Below are positions 12,150 to 24,510 of a DNA stretch of 64,000 nt, piece by piece. The notes beneath the pieces were generated by a model. That model was not told where the DNA came from and made no database searches. It saw only the letters and a program-made list of their open reading frames with translations. The first letter of the stretch is position 1; each line of letters begins with the position of its first letter. The stretch covers positions 10,608,226 through 10,672,225 of the forward strand of contig NC_069090.1 of NCBI RefSeq assembly GCF_947172395.1, read 5' to 3'. Position numbers and translations under genes: made by a program. Source of the DNA: Bicyclus anynana. Its lineage: Eukaryota > Arthropoda > Insecta > Lepidoptera > Nymphalidae.

Positions 12150-12310
12150 CAATATTCAAAATTCATTTTTTTTATTTGGGCTTAGTTTACAAGCACTTTT
12201 GAAAAGTCTGGATTATGTCATAATTTAATTTAATCGAATGGTGGTAATAATAGTCGAAAACTTAAAATTAAAATTACGAGGGTCTGAGAAGAGCCCAAAA
12301 CAAACCGAGT
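12150..12310 (-). repeat. Interspersed repeat, probable LINE 3' tail (family F)
   Basis: Carries GGCTTAGTTTACAAGCAC, ACTTTTGAAAAGTC, GTGGTAATAATAGTCGAAAAC, TTAAAATTAAAATTACGAGGG. The same order of blocks occurs at 20680 and 40970. Orientation is inferred from the T-rich start. Confidence 0.6.
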
Positions 12311-12660
12311 CAAAACGGTCAACTACCGTTTACTTTTGGGGAAGTTATTATAATATGAAATACGGCGTTTCTATTGGGCACTTCTTTCAAACCACATCAG
12401 ACGTCGAAACCAAGTGAACACATCGATGTAATTTTTTTTTAAATATTTGCATATCTTTGAAATTTGATCAATATTCCCATTCCCCTCCTCAGTCACGAAA
12501 TTTTTCAAAAACTTTAGCGCGAGTTTTAGGTCTCACACCGTTTAAAAATACAAGATTAAAAAGTTATAAAGCGGATAACTATTGACAAAGCAACAATTCC
12601 CAGTATATTTTTTAGAATTTTTTTTAGTAGATTTTTCAGAATTTTTATAGAAGAAAAAAA

Positions 12661-12935
12661 TTCTGATTTTTTTTCGGCCACGACGGCCAATCTCATGGGG
12701 AGATTAACCATGTACGCAAGGGATGTAGTGCCCAAGTGTGTGCGCAAACAGTGAAAGATTAGGCGCAGGACCGACGGCTTTACCTGCCGAGGCACGGGGC
12801 ACCAACACCGCCAACTTCCCAGCTTCAGGCTGCTATTAAGATTTTTCTTGCAAGAAACATCCCCTGACTCGGGATTCAAACCCTGAACCTCATAGTACGT
12901 AGCTGAACCAGCTTACCACGGGATCTCATATACCC
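12661..12935 (-). mobile_element. SINE C (tRNA-derived)
   Basis: TTCGGCCACGACGGCCAATC, CATGGGGAGATTAACCATG, GAGGCACGGGGCACC, TTTTTCTTGCAAGAAA, and the B-box complement GGGATTCAAACCCTG. A second B-box-like GATTCGAACCC follows at about 12940. Confidence 0.65.
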
Positions 12936-13837
12936 AGGATTCGAACCCACATAGACCAAACACTGGACAGACGGGGCAATTAACAGTACCTACAGTAGGT
13001 ACACATTGCATTCCTAATGTGACTCTTGTGAAATTATTATTGTTAAAAAATACGTTATTAGAGTGTACGTTATTAGAGTGGCCATGCGTTGCGGGTATTG
13101 CCGAATATTAGTTTCAGATATGTGTTAAATTAGATATTTGCTTTAACAGGCTTTCTTCTTTGGAGCTGAATATAAATATCTAAAAATAGTTGTTTAATAC
13201 GCAAAGCGCTATAATGCTTTTCCTCCTCGTGTGTTTGTCTAAAGGCGATACTCAAAACTAAGCAAATTTTCGTGTGGTACCTATTCATAATGAGTGCTAA
13301 TAAATACTTAATTAAAAAAACTTGGAAAATCTTTTTCTGCATTTTATGTAGGTAAATACTTCTTGTTGTCAGTAAATTCTTGATACTTAATTATTAATTA
13401 TATAAGTAATTACGTGTCTTGTTTTTATTACTGCATAAAAAGGAAGGTAATGTTTTTCATTTTTTTTCCAAATTTCCAGCTAAACTAACAGGCCTGGCTT
13501 TGACATTAAAAACTGGCATCCCTATAAGTTATTGCATGATTTATTATAGAAAATTGTTTACTTAATTGCTTGTTAGATTACACCGATGTAGTTTTAATGA
13601 GCCACGCCTAGCCGTTGTAAGTAGCCGATAGAAAATAAAGCTCTATCTAGATTCGTTTTTGCTCTTAATTACAAGTTGTGTAACATCGCACGCCAGCGTC
13701 CGGTATGAGAGTGGACTCAAGTTATCAACTAATAAACTATTGTTATTCAAATCATATCAGAAAATTAAATACTTGTACGAACTCATAAACGTTTATGCAA
13801 GAGACAGGTTATTGTCTGGCGTAAGTTAACGAAACAT
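12936..13837. other. No feature recognised
   Basis: Only a SINE-like GATTCGAACCC trace at the left edge; the rest is AT-rich with short chance frames. Confidence 0.5.
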
Positions 13838-14185
13838 GGACAAGTACCTACTCGTAGAAATCGTACGTATCGTACTCGTTTTCTATGTTGTCCCATGCCA
13901 CCCATAACCATGCTGGCTAACCAGAATGGTTGTGTTCCGATCAAGGATATGGTTGCTTGAAATACCTTTATATGTGATGATTTCCACTGAATAATGAAGC
14001 TTGGACAAGTACCTACTGATAGAAGCTATTTGTGAAAGTTCGTGCATTTTCTGCTATTCTTATTTCTGTGGCGAACTAAGGTGTTAGCTGTAGCGTTTTC
14101 TATGAACTGTCCCATGCTTCCTATAACCATGCTGGCTAACTAGAATGGTTGTGTTCCGATCAAGGATATGGTTGGCAGAGAAATT
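13838..14185 (+). repeat. Direct duplication, two copies
   Basis: GGACAAGTACCTACT starts both copies. CATAACCATGCTGGCTAAC and GGTTGTGTTCCGATCAAGG occur near 13900-13955 and 14120-14175. The second copy contains about 50 extra bases in the middle. Confidence 0.7.
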
Positions 14186-14429
14186 GCTTTGTAGGTGAAC
14201 ATCTGAATAGGGTTTGTCAAAATGGGTAACGTGAAAAAATTTAATAAAAAGATTTTCAAATTTTACAAATAAACTGGCGGTAGGTACATACTACATATTA
14301 ATAAATTCCGACTGTGTAAGTAATAAAAAGCCTAGGAAGTCATTCAGCATCGATTCCCAGAACGGTGACATATTATCCAATGTTGAACTAAACAAGTAGT
14401 TAATATAATAGTTTTAGGTACTCAATATC

Positions 14430-14648
14430 ATTATCATTATGAACCCATATTCGGCTCAGTGCTGAGCACGAGTCTCCTCTCTAAATGGTTACGTTAGGTT
14501 AGGTTAGGCAAAAAGTCCAGAAAAGCTCAGCTGAAAATAAATGGTAGGGGTAGGCCAACAGTCAAGAAAAGCTCAGCTAAAACATTGGAGGTGCATGCCC
14601 CGGACCGGATTCGAACCTACGAATTGGAGGCAGAGGTACTTACTATGC
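14430..14648 (-). mobile_element. SINE B, rearranged, with internal TTAGG triplet
   Basis: 3' end (ACCCATATTCGGCTCAGTGC) and head (CATGCCCCGGACCGGATTCG) are present, but the middle is replaced by GTTAGGTTAGGTTAGG and a duplicated AGTC(C/A)AGAAAAGCTCAGCT segment. Confidence 0.65.
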
Positions 14649-14835
14649 ATCATGGTAGTAAATATAAGTACGTAGTTTTAAAAAGATTTCAAGATAAACT
14701 TGTAAATTACTAAATAAACGAAATAAAACTTTTTATGTTGAACAAGTCTTTTTATTAATTAAACGAAGCTGTAGAGTAGGCCATAGAATTAGACCTATCT
14801 ACTCCATACCTCGAAAATATATCCCTACTGCGGTA

Positions 14836-15053
14836 CTTTTTTTATTCTTTACAAATTAGCCCTTGACTACAATCTCACCTGATGATAAGTGATGATGCAG
14901 TCTAAGATGGAAGCGGGCTAATTTGTTAGGAGGAGGATGATAATCCACACCCCTTTTTGGTTTCTACACACATCGTACCGGAACGCTAAATCGCTTGGCG
15001 GTACGTCTTTGTCGGTAGGGTGGTAAACAGCTACGGCCGAAGCCTCCCACAAG
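14836..15053 (-). mobile_element. SINE A, head missing
   Basis: TTTATTCTTTACAAATTAGC through GAAGCCTCCCACAAG; ends before the tRNA-like region. Confidence 0.7.
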
Positions 15054-15518
15054 TCAAGTCACTTACCTGATATGCATAATTTAAAAGTAGTTATAGTAAA
15101 GTTTATGACTAAAATTACCTGTTATAAAACCGATTGTTACTAAATTAATTAATTACTGTCGTTAATAGGCGTGCATACTAATGAGCTATTGGGTAAGGAT
15201 AGATTAGGGTAAACCAGAAAATTGTTAAAAATTTTACATACCTTTTAACATGTCAAACAAAGTAAGACGTGGAATGATTTGCAAAACCAACTGTGCTGAT
15301 AGCCAAGCTCCTTTATAATTAAACCGTAGTCAATGCCGTATGGGATTTAGACGAACACATAGATTTGTATGTAAAGATATGGCGTTCTGAAAGTTTTGAA
15401 AGGCGGCTGACGTGTTCCTCCACTCCTTCCACTTTTTGGCATGGATGACTCATATGTACTGAAAGCTGAGGTTGCTAATCAGTTTTTATCCTTACATGAA
15501 ATCTAATTTTATAATTAT

Positions 15519-15793
15519 ACTAGCGGACCCGGTCAAGCTTCGCTTTGACTTATGTGCACTTCTTCCCTATCCCTACTCTACCCCTACCTCTACCCCACCC
15601 CTACCCTACCCTACCCATAACCTACCCCTACCCTACCCCTACCCTACCTCTTCAATTTTTCGATTTTTTTCTATCTTAAGAACCTTCTCTTGACAATAAC
15701 AAACACATCAAAAAAAAAATATTGTAATAGGTCCAACCGTTCTCGAGATTTGCGCTTACCAACACATTTAGCGATTCATTTTTATATTATAGA
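15519..15793 (-). mobile_element. Helitron-like non-autonomous element with (CCCTA)n core
   Basis: On the minus strand it begins TCTATAATATAAAAATG directly after an A and ends CCGGGTCCGCTAG before T, the A|T target rule of Helitrons. A hairpin (GTCAAAGCGAAGCTTGAC) lies 9 nt before CTAG. The core is a CCCTA/CTACC-rich minisatellite at about 15560-15655. Confidence 0.6.
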
Positions 15794-17527
15794 TATAATT
15801 TTTCATACTTCTTGGAGTTTTACGAATTAAAAAAAATACAAACAAATTACTAATATTACTATGTTAACTATGTATTTTATACATGGCCAAAGTTTCCCAT
15901 TTCTAACCAAGTGAAAAGCCTGAGCTTATAGAGTGAGTACTACAACGGTCCAGGGGCGGGGTTAAAATCTAGGCTCTCGCGGATTTAAATCCGGCCCGTA
16001 CCTAATAACGAGACTAGTATTATCAACAAGTAAAGAACTTATCTAGGAAGACAAAGTACAATTTCGTGCCATTTTGAACAGGTAATGAAAATCTCAAAAA
16101 TAAATAATATTTATTTCCATAATAACAACGTCTGTGAAGCAACACATAATGCATTCTCCGTCCGTTCTTTACTCAGCAATTATTTATATCAATGCTACAA
16201 AGCGTTATCTATTATAATTATCACTTAACTTAAGACATTCTGTGATTCGGTGATAATTATTGCATGGTAAACAGAATCAGGTGAAGTGGGTTAAGTAATC
16301 TGTACCAAGGTTAATTTTTAACTGCGTCAATCTGAGCTTAACTGCTAGACGAATGTTAGAATGTATAAAGTCTATTAACTCGAACAAGGTGTCCAATAAA
16401 AGAGATACACAGCCACGGGCGATTTACTTCAAATGTTGTAAATTATTGTCAAACCACATAATAAAACATATAGAATACCAAAATTACTACAAGGTAAATA
16501 GGTTTATAACTAGATTTTATTGCATTACTACTCGTTTATCGCTTCTAACCGGGTAACATGTAATTACTGGAGGCGTCACGACTTCTGGCTACTAGACTTT
16601 GACATTTGTAATATACAGGCGGAATTTGGTAATGATTGCAAGATAAATGGTTGGATCTAGTGATATCTGGCGAACATAATTATTTTGTTATATCTGCGCT
16701 ACATTATTTTGCAAAACATAGCTACTTAATCTAGTTTAGGCTTTAACATTTATTTTCATGCTGCATACAAAGTAAATTATTATTTATTTGTATGACATTA
16801 AAAAGTCTGACAATGAAAAAAAGAAACAACCATTAACTCATTTTTTTGCGTACCGGATCAATCTGGCTGTCCAGCGCGAAAATGTAGGTAGTATTCTTAC
16901 CACCATTTCACGTGGGCATGATCTGTATAGTTACTACTCAATAAATACTCAATTATGTAACTATTATTACTCAATAAAAAAAATAACGTCTTAGGTTTAA
17001 GTTTTATCCGTTTACGCAATTTATTTTAAAAGGGGCACAAAAATCTTTCGTGATTTCGGAAAATAATTCGTGTAAGATTACAGAGTAATTACGGAGTTGC
17101 GATGCCTCCGATACGTACAATGCGGATCTGTGGACGCCTGCCTTTACATAACACCTCATCTTGTCATCGCCTCAACCACGTCCCGTATGCAGCAACCAAT
17201 ACTCTGTACGAGACAAACCAGGGAACAGTATATGATTCGCCTATCTGAGGATATGTCTTTAACGCAAGCTCCATTTATCACAAGCTCCTCTGTCAAGGTG
17301 GTAGAATTTCATTCATTCATATTCACGAATAAAGGTATCTCAAGAATCTCGTTCCATCGGAAACATATTAAGGTCTTGTTTTTATATATTAAATAAGTTG
17401 ATCAGTTCACATTAAACTTTGTCTAAATCACCTGAGTGAAGGTCGACAACCACACAAATATAAAGTTCATAAAGATTTTTGATTACAAGAAAATTCTCGA
17501 TGAATATAAAATGAAATGTGTATTTTA
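15794..17527. other. Mostly unrecognised intergenic DNA
   Basis: AT-rich. Contains the decayed repeat at 16845 and a 99-codon chance-like frame at 17097-17396 that resembles no family I know. Confidence 0.45.
16845..16940 (+). repeat. Decayed repeat with CACGTGGG(C)ATGATCTGTATAG
   Basis: A frame reads RINLAVQRENVGSILTTIS then RGHDLYSYY. The related nucleotide block (CCAGCGC, CACGTGGGCTTGATTTGTAT) recurs at 55740-55805. Probably the end of an old retroelement ORF. Confidence 0.4.
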
Positions 17528-17606
17528 GGGCTAGCTCTGTTGTTATTTGTATAGCTGTGTTGTTATTTGTATAGCTGTGTTGTTATTTGTATACAACAAC
17601 AGAGCT
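17528..17606 (+). repeat. Tandem 21-bp repeat closed by an inverted unit
   Basis: GTTGTTATTTGTATAGCTGT recurs three times. The array is bounded by GCTCTGTTGTT and its complement AACAACAGAGC, so it can fold back. Confidence 0.75.
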
Positions 17607-18002
17607 ATAATGTATATAAGTAATTTATGTATTTAATGAGCGGACTTTCGTGAACTACTATTACTTGTTACTTTTTACAAACCCCGCGATAAGTGTGGAT
17701 TTTTCCGGGATTATAAATTTTTTTTCTGCAAATTGCGCCAATCGTTTTCTCCATGAAAAAATACGTATACTTGTCGATTTTCATATTGATCGATCAAATA
17801 GCTTCCAAGTTTAACAATTTCATACACATATTTTCTTATATTTTCCTTGTATTTTCTTATATTCAAACATAAATAAATGCTGTAAATATATTATAAATTA
17901 CCTACAGACTTACCGCAAACACTGTGTTATTCCTTCTATTAAACAAACATGAATCTTTGTTTTTTTACTATTTAAGTGGCAATTTCCCATTTTATGCGTT
18001 TA

Positions 18003-18207
18003 TCTATGTTAATATATAAAAAAAAAATAAAGTTGAAGAGTTTGTTTGTTAGCTTGTACGCGCTAATCACAGGAACTGGTCAGATTTGCAAAATTCTTTC
18101 AAAGTTAGATAGCCCATTTATCGGGGAAGGATAGGCTATATACCTATTATCCCCGTATTCCTATGGGAACGGGATCCACGCGGGTGAAACCGCGCGGCGT
18201 CAGCTAG
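18003..18207 (+). mobile_element. Helitron-like short element
   Basis: A|TCTATGTTAATATATAAA at the start and CGGCGTCAGCTAG|T at the end. A hairpin CCACGCG...CGCGCGG lies just upstream of the end. 205 bp. Confidence 0.6.
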
Positions 18208-18218
18208 TAGTAGATATG

Positions 18219-18508
18219 CATCATCATTATCAACCCACATTCGGCTTACTGCTGAGCTCGAGTCTCCTCTCAGAATGGGAGGGGTTAGGCCAATAGTCCA
18301 CCAAGCTGGCCCAATACGGATTAGCAGACTTCACACACGCAGTTAAGAAAATTCTCTGGTATGCAGGTATCCTCACGATGTTATTCCTTCACCGTTCGAG
18401 ACACGTGATATTTAATTTCTTAAAATGCACCTCGCACGCCTCGGACCGGAATCGAACCCACTCCCTCCGGAATCGGAGGCAGAGGTTATACTGGGCTATC
18501 ACGGCTCG
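18219..18508 (-). mobile_element. SINE B, full length
   Basis: CATCATCATTATCAACCCAC through GGACCGGAATCGAACCCAC (B box) to GGGCTATCACGGC (A box). Lies 11 bp from the Helitron-like end at 18207. Confidence 0.78.
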
Positions 18509-19152
18509 TTAGTGTAGTAGTGTTTTATATTTTTTCAAGTATGGATTTATTTTATACAGACTACAGTTCGTAATAAAAAAGGAATGGGAAACTGTGTGAG
18601 CCTAAAAAAATGGGAAGCCGTGTGTGAACTCACGTAGGACGTAATGAATGTACACGTGAACTTGGCTTTTTATGAACTTATATGATATTTAAGCCTGAAC
18701 CAAATAATTTTTAATTAAAAATACTGGTATTTGATAATTTTATAACGTATTAAATTGCACCTACCTGTTAAAAAATAATTGGTAATATGCTTTGTATTTC
18801 TGGTAAACTTATAAGAATGTGTTGTTTATGTCAAGTGAACTCGACTTTATGTGTTAATTAAAAATGAGAATTATAATTAAAAATACTGAATTGCTTTCAT
18901 AATTATATCCTGACTCATAAGTATGGAGTTCTTATAAAATTCACTTATTAATTAGGTTGCGAGCAATAAAGTAAAACTTTTACTTATAAAAATATCTATT
19001 TCCGACCAGAATGTCCAAATTCTAAGTATTGGTGGTAATATCTTTGCTTATTGGTGGGTCAGTGAAACAAATCACTTCTTCTGTCATTCTCCTATCAAAC
19101 TCCTCACTCCTTACTCGTAGACATTGCTTTTTATTTTCAAGTTAGTAGTTAG

Positions 19153-19436
19153 TTTTTCTTACAAGTTAGCTCTTGACTGCAAACTCACCTGTTGGTAAGT
19201 GATGATGTAATCTAAGATTGAAGCAGGCTAACTTGTTAGGAGGAGTATGAAAATCCACACTTTGGTTTCTACACGACATCGTACCGGAACGCTAAATCGC
19301 TTGGCGGTTAGCCGCGGCCGAATCCTCCCACCAGCCGGACCTAAAGAAATTAAGAAACCTGAATCAGCCCAGCCGGGGATCGAACGCAGGACTTCCGTCT
19401 TGTAAATCCACCGCGCTTACCGCTGCGCCACGGAGG
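19153..19436 (-). mobile_element. SINE A
   Basis: CTTACAAGTTAGCTCTTGAC through GCTGCGCCACGGAGG. Directly followed at 19437-19495 by the complement of another tRNA-like head (CCACTGCGCCACGCGG). Confidence 0.75.
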
Positions 19437-19924
19437 AACCCACGGCCGTGAATGCAGAAAGCAGGGTCACTACCCACTGCGCCACGCGGCTGTCAAGTTT
19501 GACTATTTGTAAAGACTCCGGCTCGGATAGCAGGTTCATTAGTTGCATTTTAATGCAACATTAACATTGAAAAACATTCGTAGGTACAAAAACGTGCTAA
19601 TCGATTAACCTTACGATTTGTTATAGATAAAAGTATCTCTCGTTACTATTACAAGCACTGACAGCTTGAATAATTATAATTACATATGGTGCAAGTGATC
19701 TTCCTTAGTTACCTATTTTCGTACTTACCTATTTACCAGCGGCGAACAGTTCATGCGAGTCGGGTTGCCTTTAAAAATTCATGCATTTTCATTGTTGTAC
19801 TGTATCTAAATATATAACGCTATATGAATTTCCTTTTCTTTGGGACGGCTTACCTTCATCTAAATTCCATCTATCGCCACTGGTATTTACCCACATTACA
19901 TATACACGTATCCTAGATTAACTC

Positions 19925-20256
19925 CATCATCATCATTAACAGCCGATGGACGTCCACAGCTGGACATAGGCCTCTTGCATGGACTTCCGAACAAAGTGGT
20001 CTCGAGCCGCCAGCATCCAGCGGCTCCCTACAACCCGCTTGATGTCCTCGGTCAACCTAGTGGGGGGTCGCCATTCCAGCACCTTGGGACCCCAACGTAC
20101 ATCGGCTCTTCGTACATGGCCTGCCCATTGCCACTTCAGCTTCGGGACTCGATGTCAGTAACTTTAGTTCTTCTGCGGATCTCCTCATTTCTGATTCGAT
20201 CATGCAGAGAAACTCCAAGCATAGCTCGCTCCATCGCCCGCTGAGTGACTTTGAGT
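19925..20256 (-). mobile_element. RTE-like non-LTR 3' end
   Basis: Reverse orientation: starts with CATCATCATCATTAACAGCC and reads back through GATGGACGTCCAC to the DRIRNEEIRRRT-coding region. It is broken by frameshifts. Confidence 0.72.
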
Positions 20257-20679
20257 ATTTTTACAAGGGCCACAGTGAGATTAGTTTGGCAGTTTTTAAA
20301 ATGAAAATAAATTTTGAATTTAAATTCAATCGGTCAACTGCTTAAAATTCAGTAGCAAGTTTTAACATATACACTAACAAGGCAAGATAAATAAGATCTT
20401 GTCAATAATAATCGATGTAGGTAGAGTAATCAGATCCTTTTTGAAAATCATTAGGTGGGGCCGCTATGCCCTTAAAATTGTTTTACGGATATTTCAAATG
20501 GATATGCTCCATAACCATACTCTTTAAGAGTCGCTAATGGGTACATACGTTACGTTATTTATGTGTTTTTGAAGCTATTAAAAGCATACAGCCCTTAGAT
20601 ATTTATGTGGTGAAAAACTGAATGTTACTTACTTACTTACTAAATAATTATCATAATAATAATAATTATGTCAAGTGCT

Positions 20680-20812
20680 AAGCATCAAAGTCAAAGTTCA
20701 TTTATTTCAATTAGGCTTAGTTTATAAGCACAGGTTATGAATATATTATTAGATAATGGTAATAATAATTGGGCGAAAACTTAAAATTAAAGTTACCAAA
20801 AGGGTACCAAAT
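20680..20812 (-). repeat. Interspersed repeat, family F
   Basis: AAAGTCAAAGTTCATTTATT, then AGGCTTAGTTTATAAGCAC, then GGTAATAATAATTGGGCG and AAAACTTAAAATTAAAG. Matches the 12150 and 40970 copies. Confidence 0.6.
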
Positions 20813-21174
20813 TTTAGTTATTAGGTGGATGGGTTAGATCTTCTATTTTCAAAGAAGGTATAGTTTTGGTTGGTTGTTTACAGATTACGTTTGACATGCT
20901 CGTTTGTAGATAAAACTGAAAAAATGTTTGCTTAACAAAAACATATTTATAAGTTATCATGCGTCTGTAATTGCTAAGCAACGTGCACGCTTGACGCTCT
21001 GATAAGCTACCATCAGACCAGATTTTGGCCAATTTTGTAAATATTAAATTTGAATCGCCCCAGCTGGGAATTGAATCCAGGACATCTCTATTAAAAACTT
21101 CAGCATAAATGCAAAGGAGAAGTCGCATACTTATATGTAACTAGGTACTTTCAAAATCTACTTCCATAGATACA

Positions 21175-21336
21175 GCATCATCATTAACAACCCATTTTCG
21201 GCTCACTGTTAAGCACAAGTCTCTTCTCAGAATGTGAGCTTTAGTTCACCACTCTGGTCAAATGTGGATTTTGCACACACACGTAGAGAATTAACAAAAT
21301 TCCCAGGTTTCCTCACGATGTTTTTCCTTCACTGAA
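21175..21336 (-). mobile_element. SINE B, 3' half
   Basis: GCATCATCATTAACAACCC through TTTCCTCACGATGTTTTTCC. Confidence 0.7.
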
Positions 21337-22129
21337 TCAATGCTTGTAAAATAATAAGATATACACTAGTTGTTTCACGCTTACGTTCCAACATATCTGT
21401 ATAATATATGATAGGCCTTTGACAGCAATTAGTCATGTCGATTCCAATAAGGCCTTAAAGAGGTGATTATAGACGCGGTTATAGAGCTATTTTGATTGAT
21501 AAGGTCACAATGCTCGTGATTTTCACCTCGCACATCGAGTTTTAGTTTATTATGACATATACTTGTGTGACATGACATGTTATGGTAGATTTGATACGTA
21601 AGTACTGATAACTTAAAAGTACTTAAATTATATGGAAAGTTTTAACGTCAATAAATGTCAAGCATACGAGTTCTTAGTAGTAAAACCGATTTTTGGCGTG
21701 GACACGCATGCCGTGACGACGCGTCGCCATGCTATATGATGGTATATATATGCAGTATATATGCAGTAGTGTGTACGGTGTTAATGGATTATAAGAAAGA
21801 AGAAAGAAAGAAAGAGAGATCTTTATTTTTAAGTAATGCCACATATCACATTAAATCTGAATTATATTATGGCTTAACTGTCCACTCAAACAGTGGAATA
21901 CTAAAGAATTCCCTGTAATATGTGGCATAACCTAGAAAAAGGCCCTAGCTCAGCATTTTACCGCATACTTTCAATAAAAGTATGCAGCACCAATTTTCAG
22001 TTAGAACCCAGTTCAGGTGTCGCCAATTATAATAATGTCGATGTTTCACATCTGTCAAACGCCCCGTGACGGCTCACATTTTTTTCAATCAGGTTTATTG
22101 GAAGACGTACAAATTTATTCTACCCAGAC

Positions 22130-22293
22130 CTATGATGACTTCTACGGGACATGGTTCAGGTCTGGCTGGTGGAAGGTTTCGACCGTGGCTAGTTACCACC
22201 CTACCGACAAAGACGCACCGCCAAGCAATTTAGCGTTCCGGTACGATGTTGTTTAAAAACTGAAAGGGGTGTGGATTTTCATCCTCCTCCTAA
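22130..22293 (+). mobile_element. SINE A body fragment
   Basis: GGTCTGGCTGGTGGAAGG, CTACCGACAAAGACGCACCG, TTCCGGTACGATGTTG, TGGATTTTCATCCTCCTCC. The tRNA head is replaced by unrelated sequence. Confidence 0.7.
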
Positions 22294-22314
22294 CTGATTC
22301 TGATAATTATCATC

Positions 22315-22420
22315 ACCATCTGAATTTTACATTATCGCCAACCCGCATTGAAACAGCGTGGTGGGTTTAAGCTCCATATCCCTGCACTGTAGTGGACCGT
22401 TAAAATAGGATAACGAAATA
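22315..22420 (+). mobile_element. SINE 3'-end fragment (type D)
   Basis: CCAACCCGCATTGAAACAGC, GTGGTGGGTTTAAGCTCC, TAGTGGACCGTTAAAATAGG. A related piece lies at 41865-41935. Confidence 0.5.
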
Positions 22421-24343
22421 TCGTGTACGTTTTATAAAGTTCCAACACTTTTTACATAAAATATAAACTTGCCTAACAACCACAAACGCTCAAAACGCTT
22501 TAAAATGTTAAAGAATATTAAAAGTAAAATTACAAACAAATACTTTTACTTTTAACGTTCCGCCGTTCGTCGTTAGTATATTTCCGTATCGCAACAAAAC
22601 ATAATTGTACAGATAATGAAATTATCAGATTTGATTCATGCTCGGGTTTATATTGATACGACCATAAATAAAGCTGTCTAAACGAACTGTATTTATTATA
22701 TACTATCAAAGTAATGTTTACATAAAGTAACATTACGAATTTCGTTATGGTTCAACCTAAATTGCATGTAAAAAGTTATAAGAACAACAGATCGAGAAAA
22801 TTGTAAATAGACAAAAATATTTAATTCAGAACAAATATTGCAGTTTAAGTAAAAATCTACACTTTTTTACTGCCCTTGTGAAAATTGAAATACGCTTGCG
22901 CGTATTGTTACGAAGTCGACATATTGCGACATTGACTCGCTTAAATAATTATATGAAAAAATGCCTATAGATAGAGAGACGAAGAGGGGATTTTGGGAGT
23001 TATTCCATCACGTCAGATAAGCCTACCTTCCATGCTGTTGAGTATCTCCATCAAGTAAGAGCCATCAATGTTGGAGGGTACAACCAAGTAGGGTGGGTAA
23101 GGCCTAAAACCTAAAAAAATAACTTCAAAAATAATCATCTAGTACGTCAGATAAGGTGGTTGATAGCTAAAAAGCGTGCATTTCGAAAATCTGATTATTT
23201 GAGCGTAACCTAAGGGAATAGAAGGGAAGGAGGGATAATTAATACAATGTAGAAAAATGAAACGCTCGTGGCTCGTGAATTTTGATCTCAAAATAACAAA
23301 AATAAATTCTGATGTTTTGGGCGAACAGAAGCAATAAAAATTGTCTTTAAAGCCTAAAGTTTATTGCAGTTCTTACCCACCGCTAAAAACGGAAATTGTG
23401 TATGACTTTCCTGTCATCTAATCTACAAAATTCTGACGATTTGGGCAAACGGGCGATCCCCATCATCTAGTAGATTTTAGTCCAAGACCTTTAACAAGAG
23501 AGTTGTAGTTATAACTCTTGTTACAGGCATAAATTAATGATTGCATAATTTTAGTAAAATCTTTTAATACAAGGCATTTAAAATTATTATTATTCTAACA
23601 ATATACCACGATGCCTGATTAACTACATGTTTAGCATCATAGGCACTCCTATCATAATAATGAATCTGAAAAAAACCTTAGACGGTAACGCCCTATATCG
23701 AAGTTTCCATACAAAAGACATCAACGTCGTCCCGTTGGCGTCCTTTGTTGGCGGTACCGCCTACCGGCCTTTTACCGTCTGGAATTTCATTGAGGAAGTA
23801 TTTGTGTATGTCCTCGTAATCATCTAGGCTTAAATTAGACATTGTTATATTGACAATTTTATTATACATCTAAAAGTTATATGTGTATAGGGAAAAGCGA
23901 CGTATTCATGGAATCTCTGATATGTACTTACTATTTATATACCAGTAAATTATATTGAAAAAGACAATGCATCAATATTAGGAATAGACAATTGCAATTA
24001 AAATTAGAAAGCTTTAAGTAATTTTGGATAATGTTTGAGATGAAATTATTTAAAAAAAGATTAGGTATTGCTCAAGTTAAGCTAGCTAAATAACGCATTA
24101 GAAAACCAAATAAAAAAATGCTACCAATAACACAAAATACATGGCAATTACACCACAAATTTTACGCAAGAATAAATGTGTGTTGGTACTAACTGTATGA
24201 ATTATTGGGAATAGCCCTGACCTTGGGATAGATCATCCCCAAATCACCCTTATCATACGTCAAAACGCATCACAATTAAAATTACGGCATTGCACTTGCC
24301 AATTAATTGTTTCCAATTACGACTTACCTAGCGGGGTTTTACA
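22421..24343. other. Upstream region of the cuticular gene
   Basis: About 1.9 kb with few repeats compared with the rest of the window. Contains ACGTCAGATAAG phrases near 23010 and 23145, and a GGCGATCCCCATCATCTAG stretch near 23450 that looks repeat-like. Likely home of promoter-proximal control sites, but none can be named with confidence. Confidence 0.4.
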
Positions 24344-24380
24344 TATATAAGGGCGCGGGCTTCGAACCACAGCATTCTGA
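24344..24380 (+). promoter_or_regulatory. TATA box and initiator of the cuticular gene
   Basis: TATATAAGG lies at 24344-24352. An arthropod-like initiator (GCATTCTG) lies about 30 bases downstream, putting the start near 24374. The predicted 5' UTR of about 125 nt then leads to the ATG at 24499. The spacing is canonical for a TATA-driven insect cuticle gene, which are commonly stage- and hormone-controlled. Confidence 0.7.
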
Positions 24381-24498
24381 CTTTTGAAGTGGTGGTGAAC
24401 ACACGCTTAGGCGAAATTCTCTTAGCGAGTACTGACTCCCAGTAGCGCTTAGTTAGTTCGTTTGAGATCTCCCAACCTTAGTTATAAAAACAATAATC

Positions 24499-24510
24499 AT
24501 GCAGTCAATG
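24499..24510 (+). CDS. Cuticular protein exon 1 (4 codons)
   Basis: ATG CAG TCA ATG is followed directly by the donor GTGAGT. It supplies the first four residues and completes the signal peptide whose hydrophobic core (IILAASLCLA) begins exon 2. It sits about 125 nt downstream of the predicted transcription start. Another upstream exon is possible, but none nearby fits this well. Confidence 0.72.

Noticed and set aside
17097..17396. 99-codon frame as a host gene
   Set aside because: No recognisable domain, no promoter or splice context; could not be supported.
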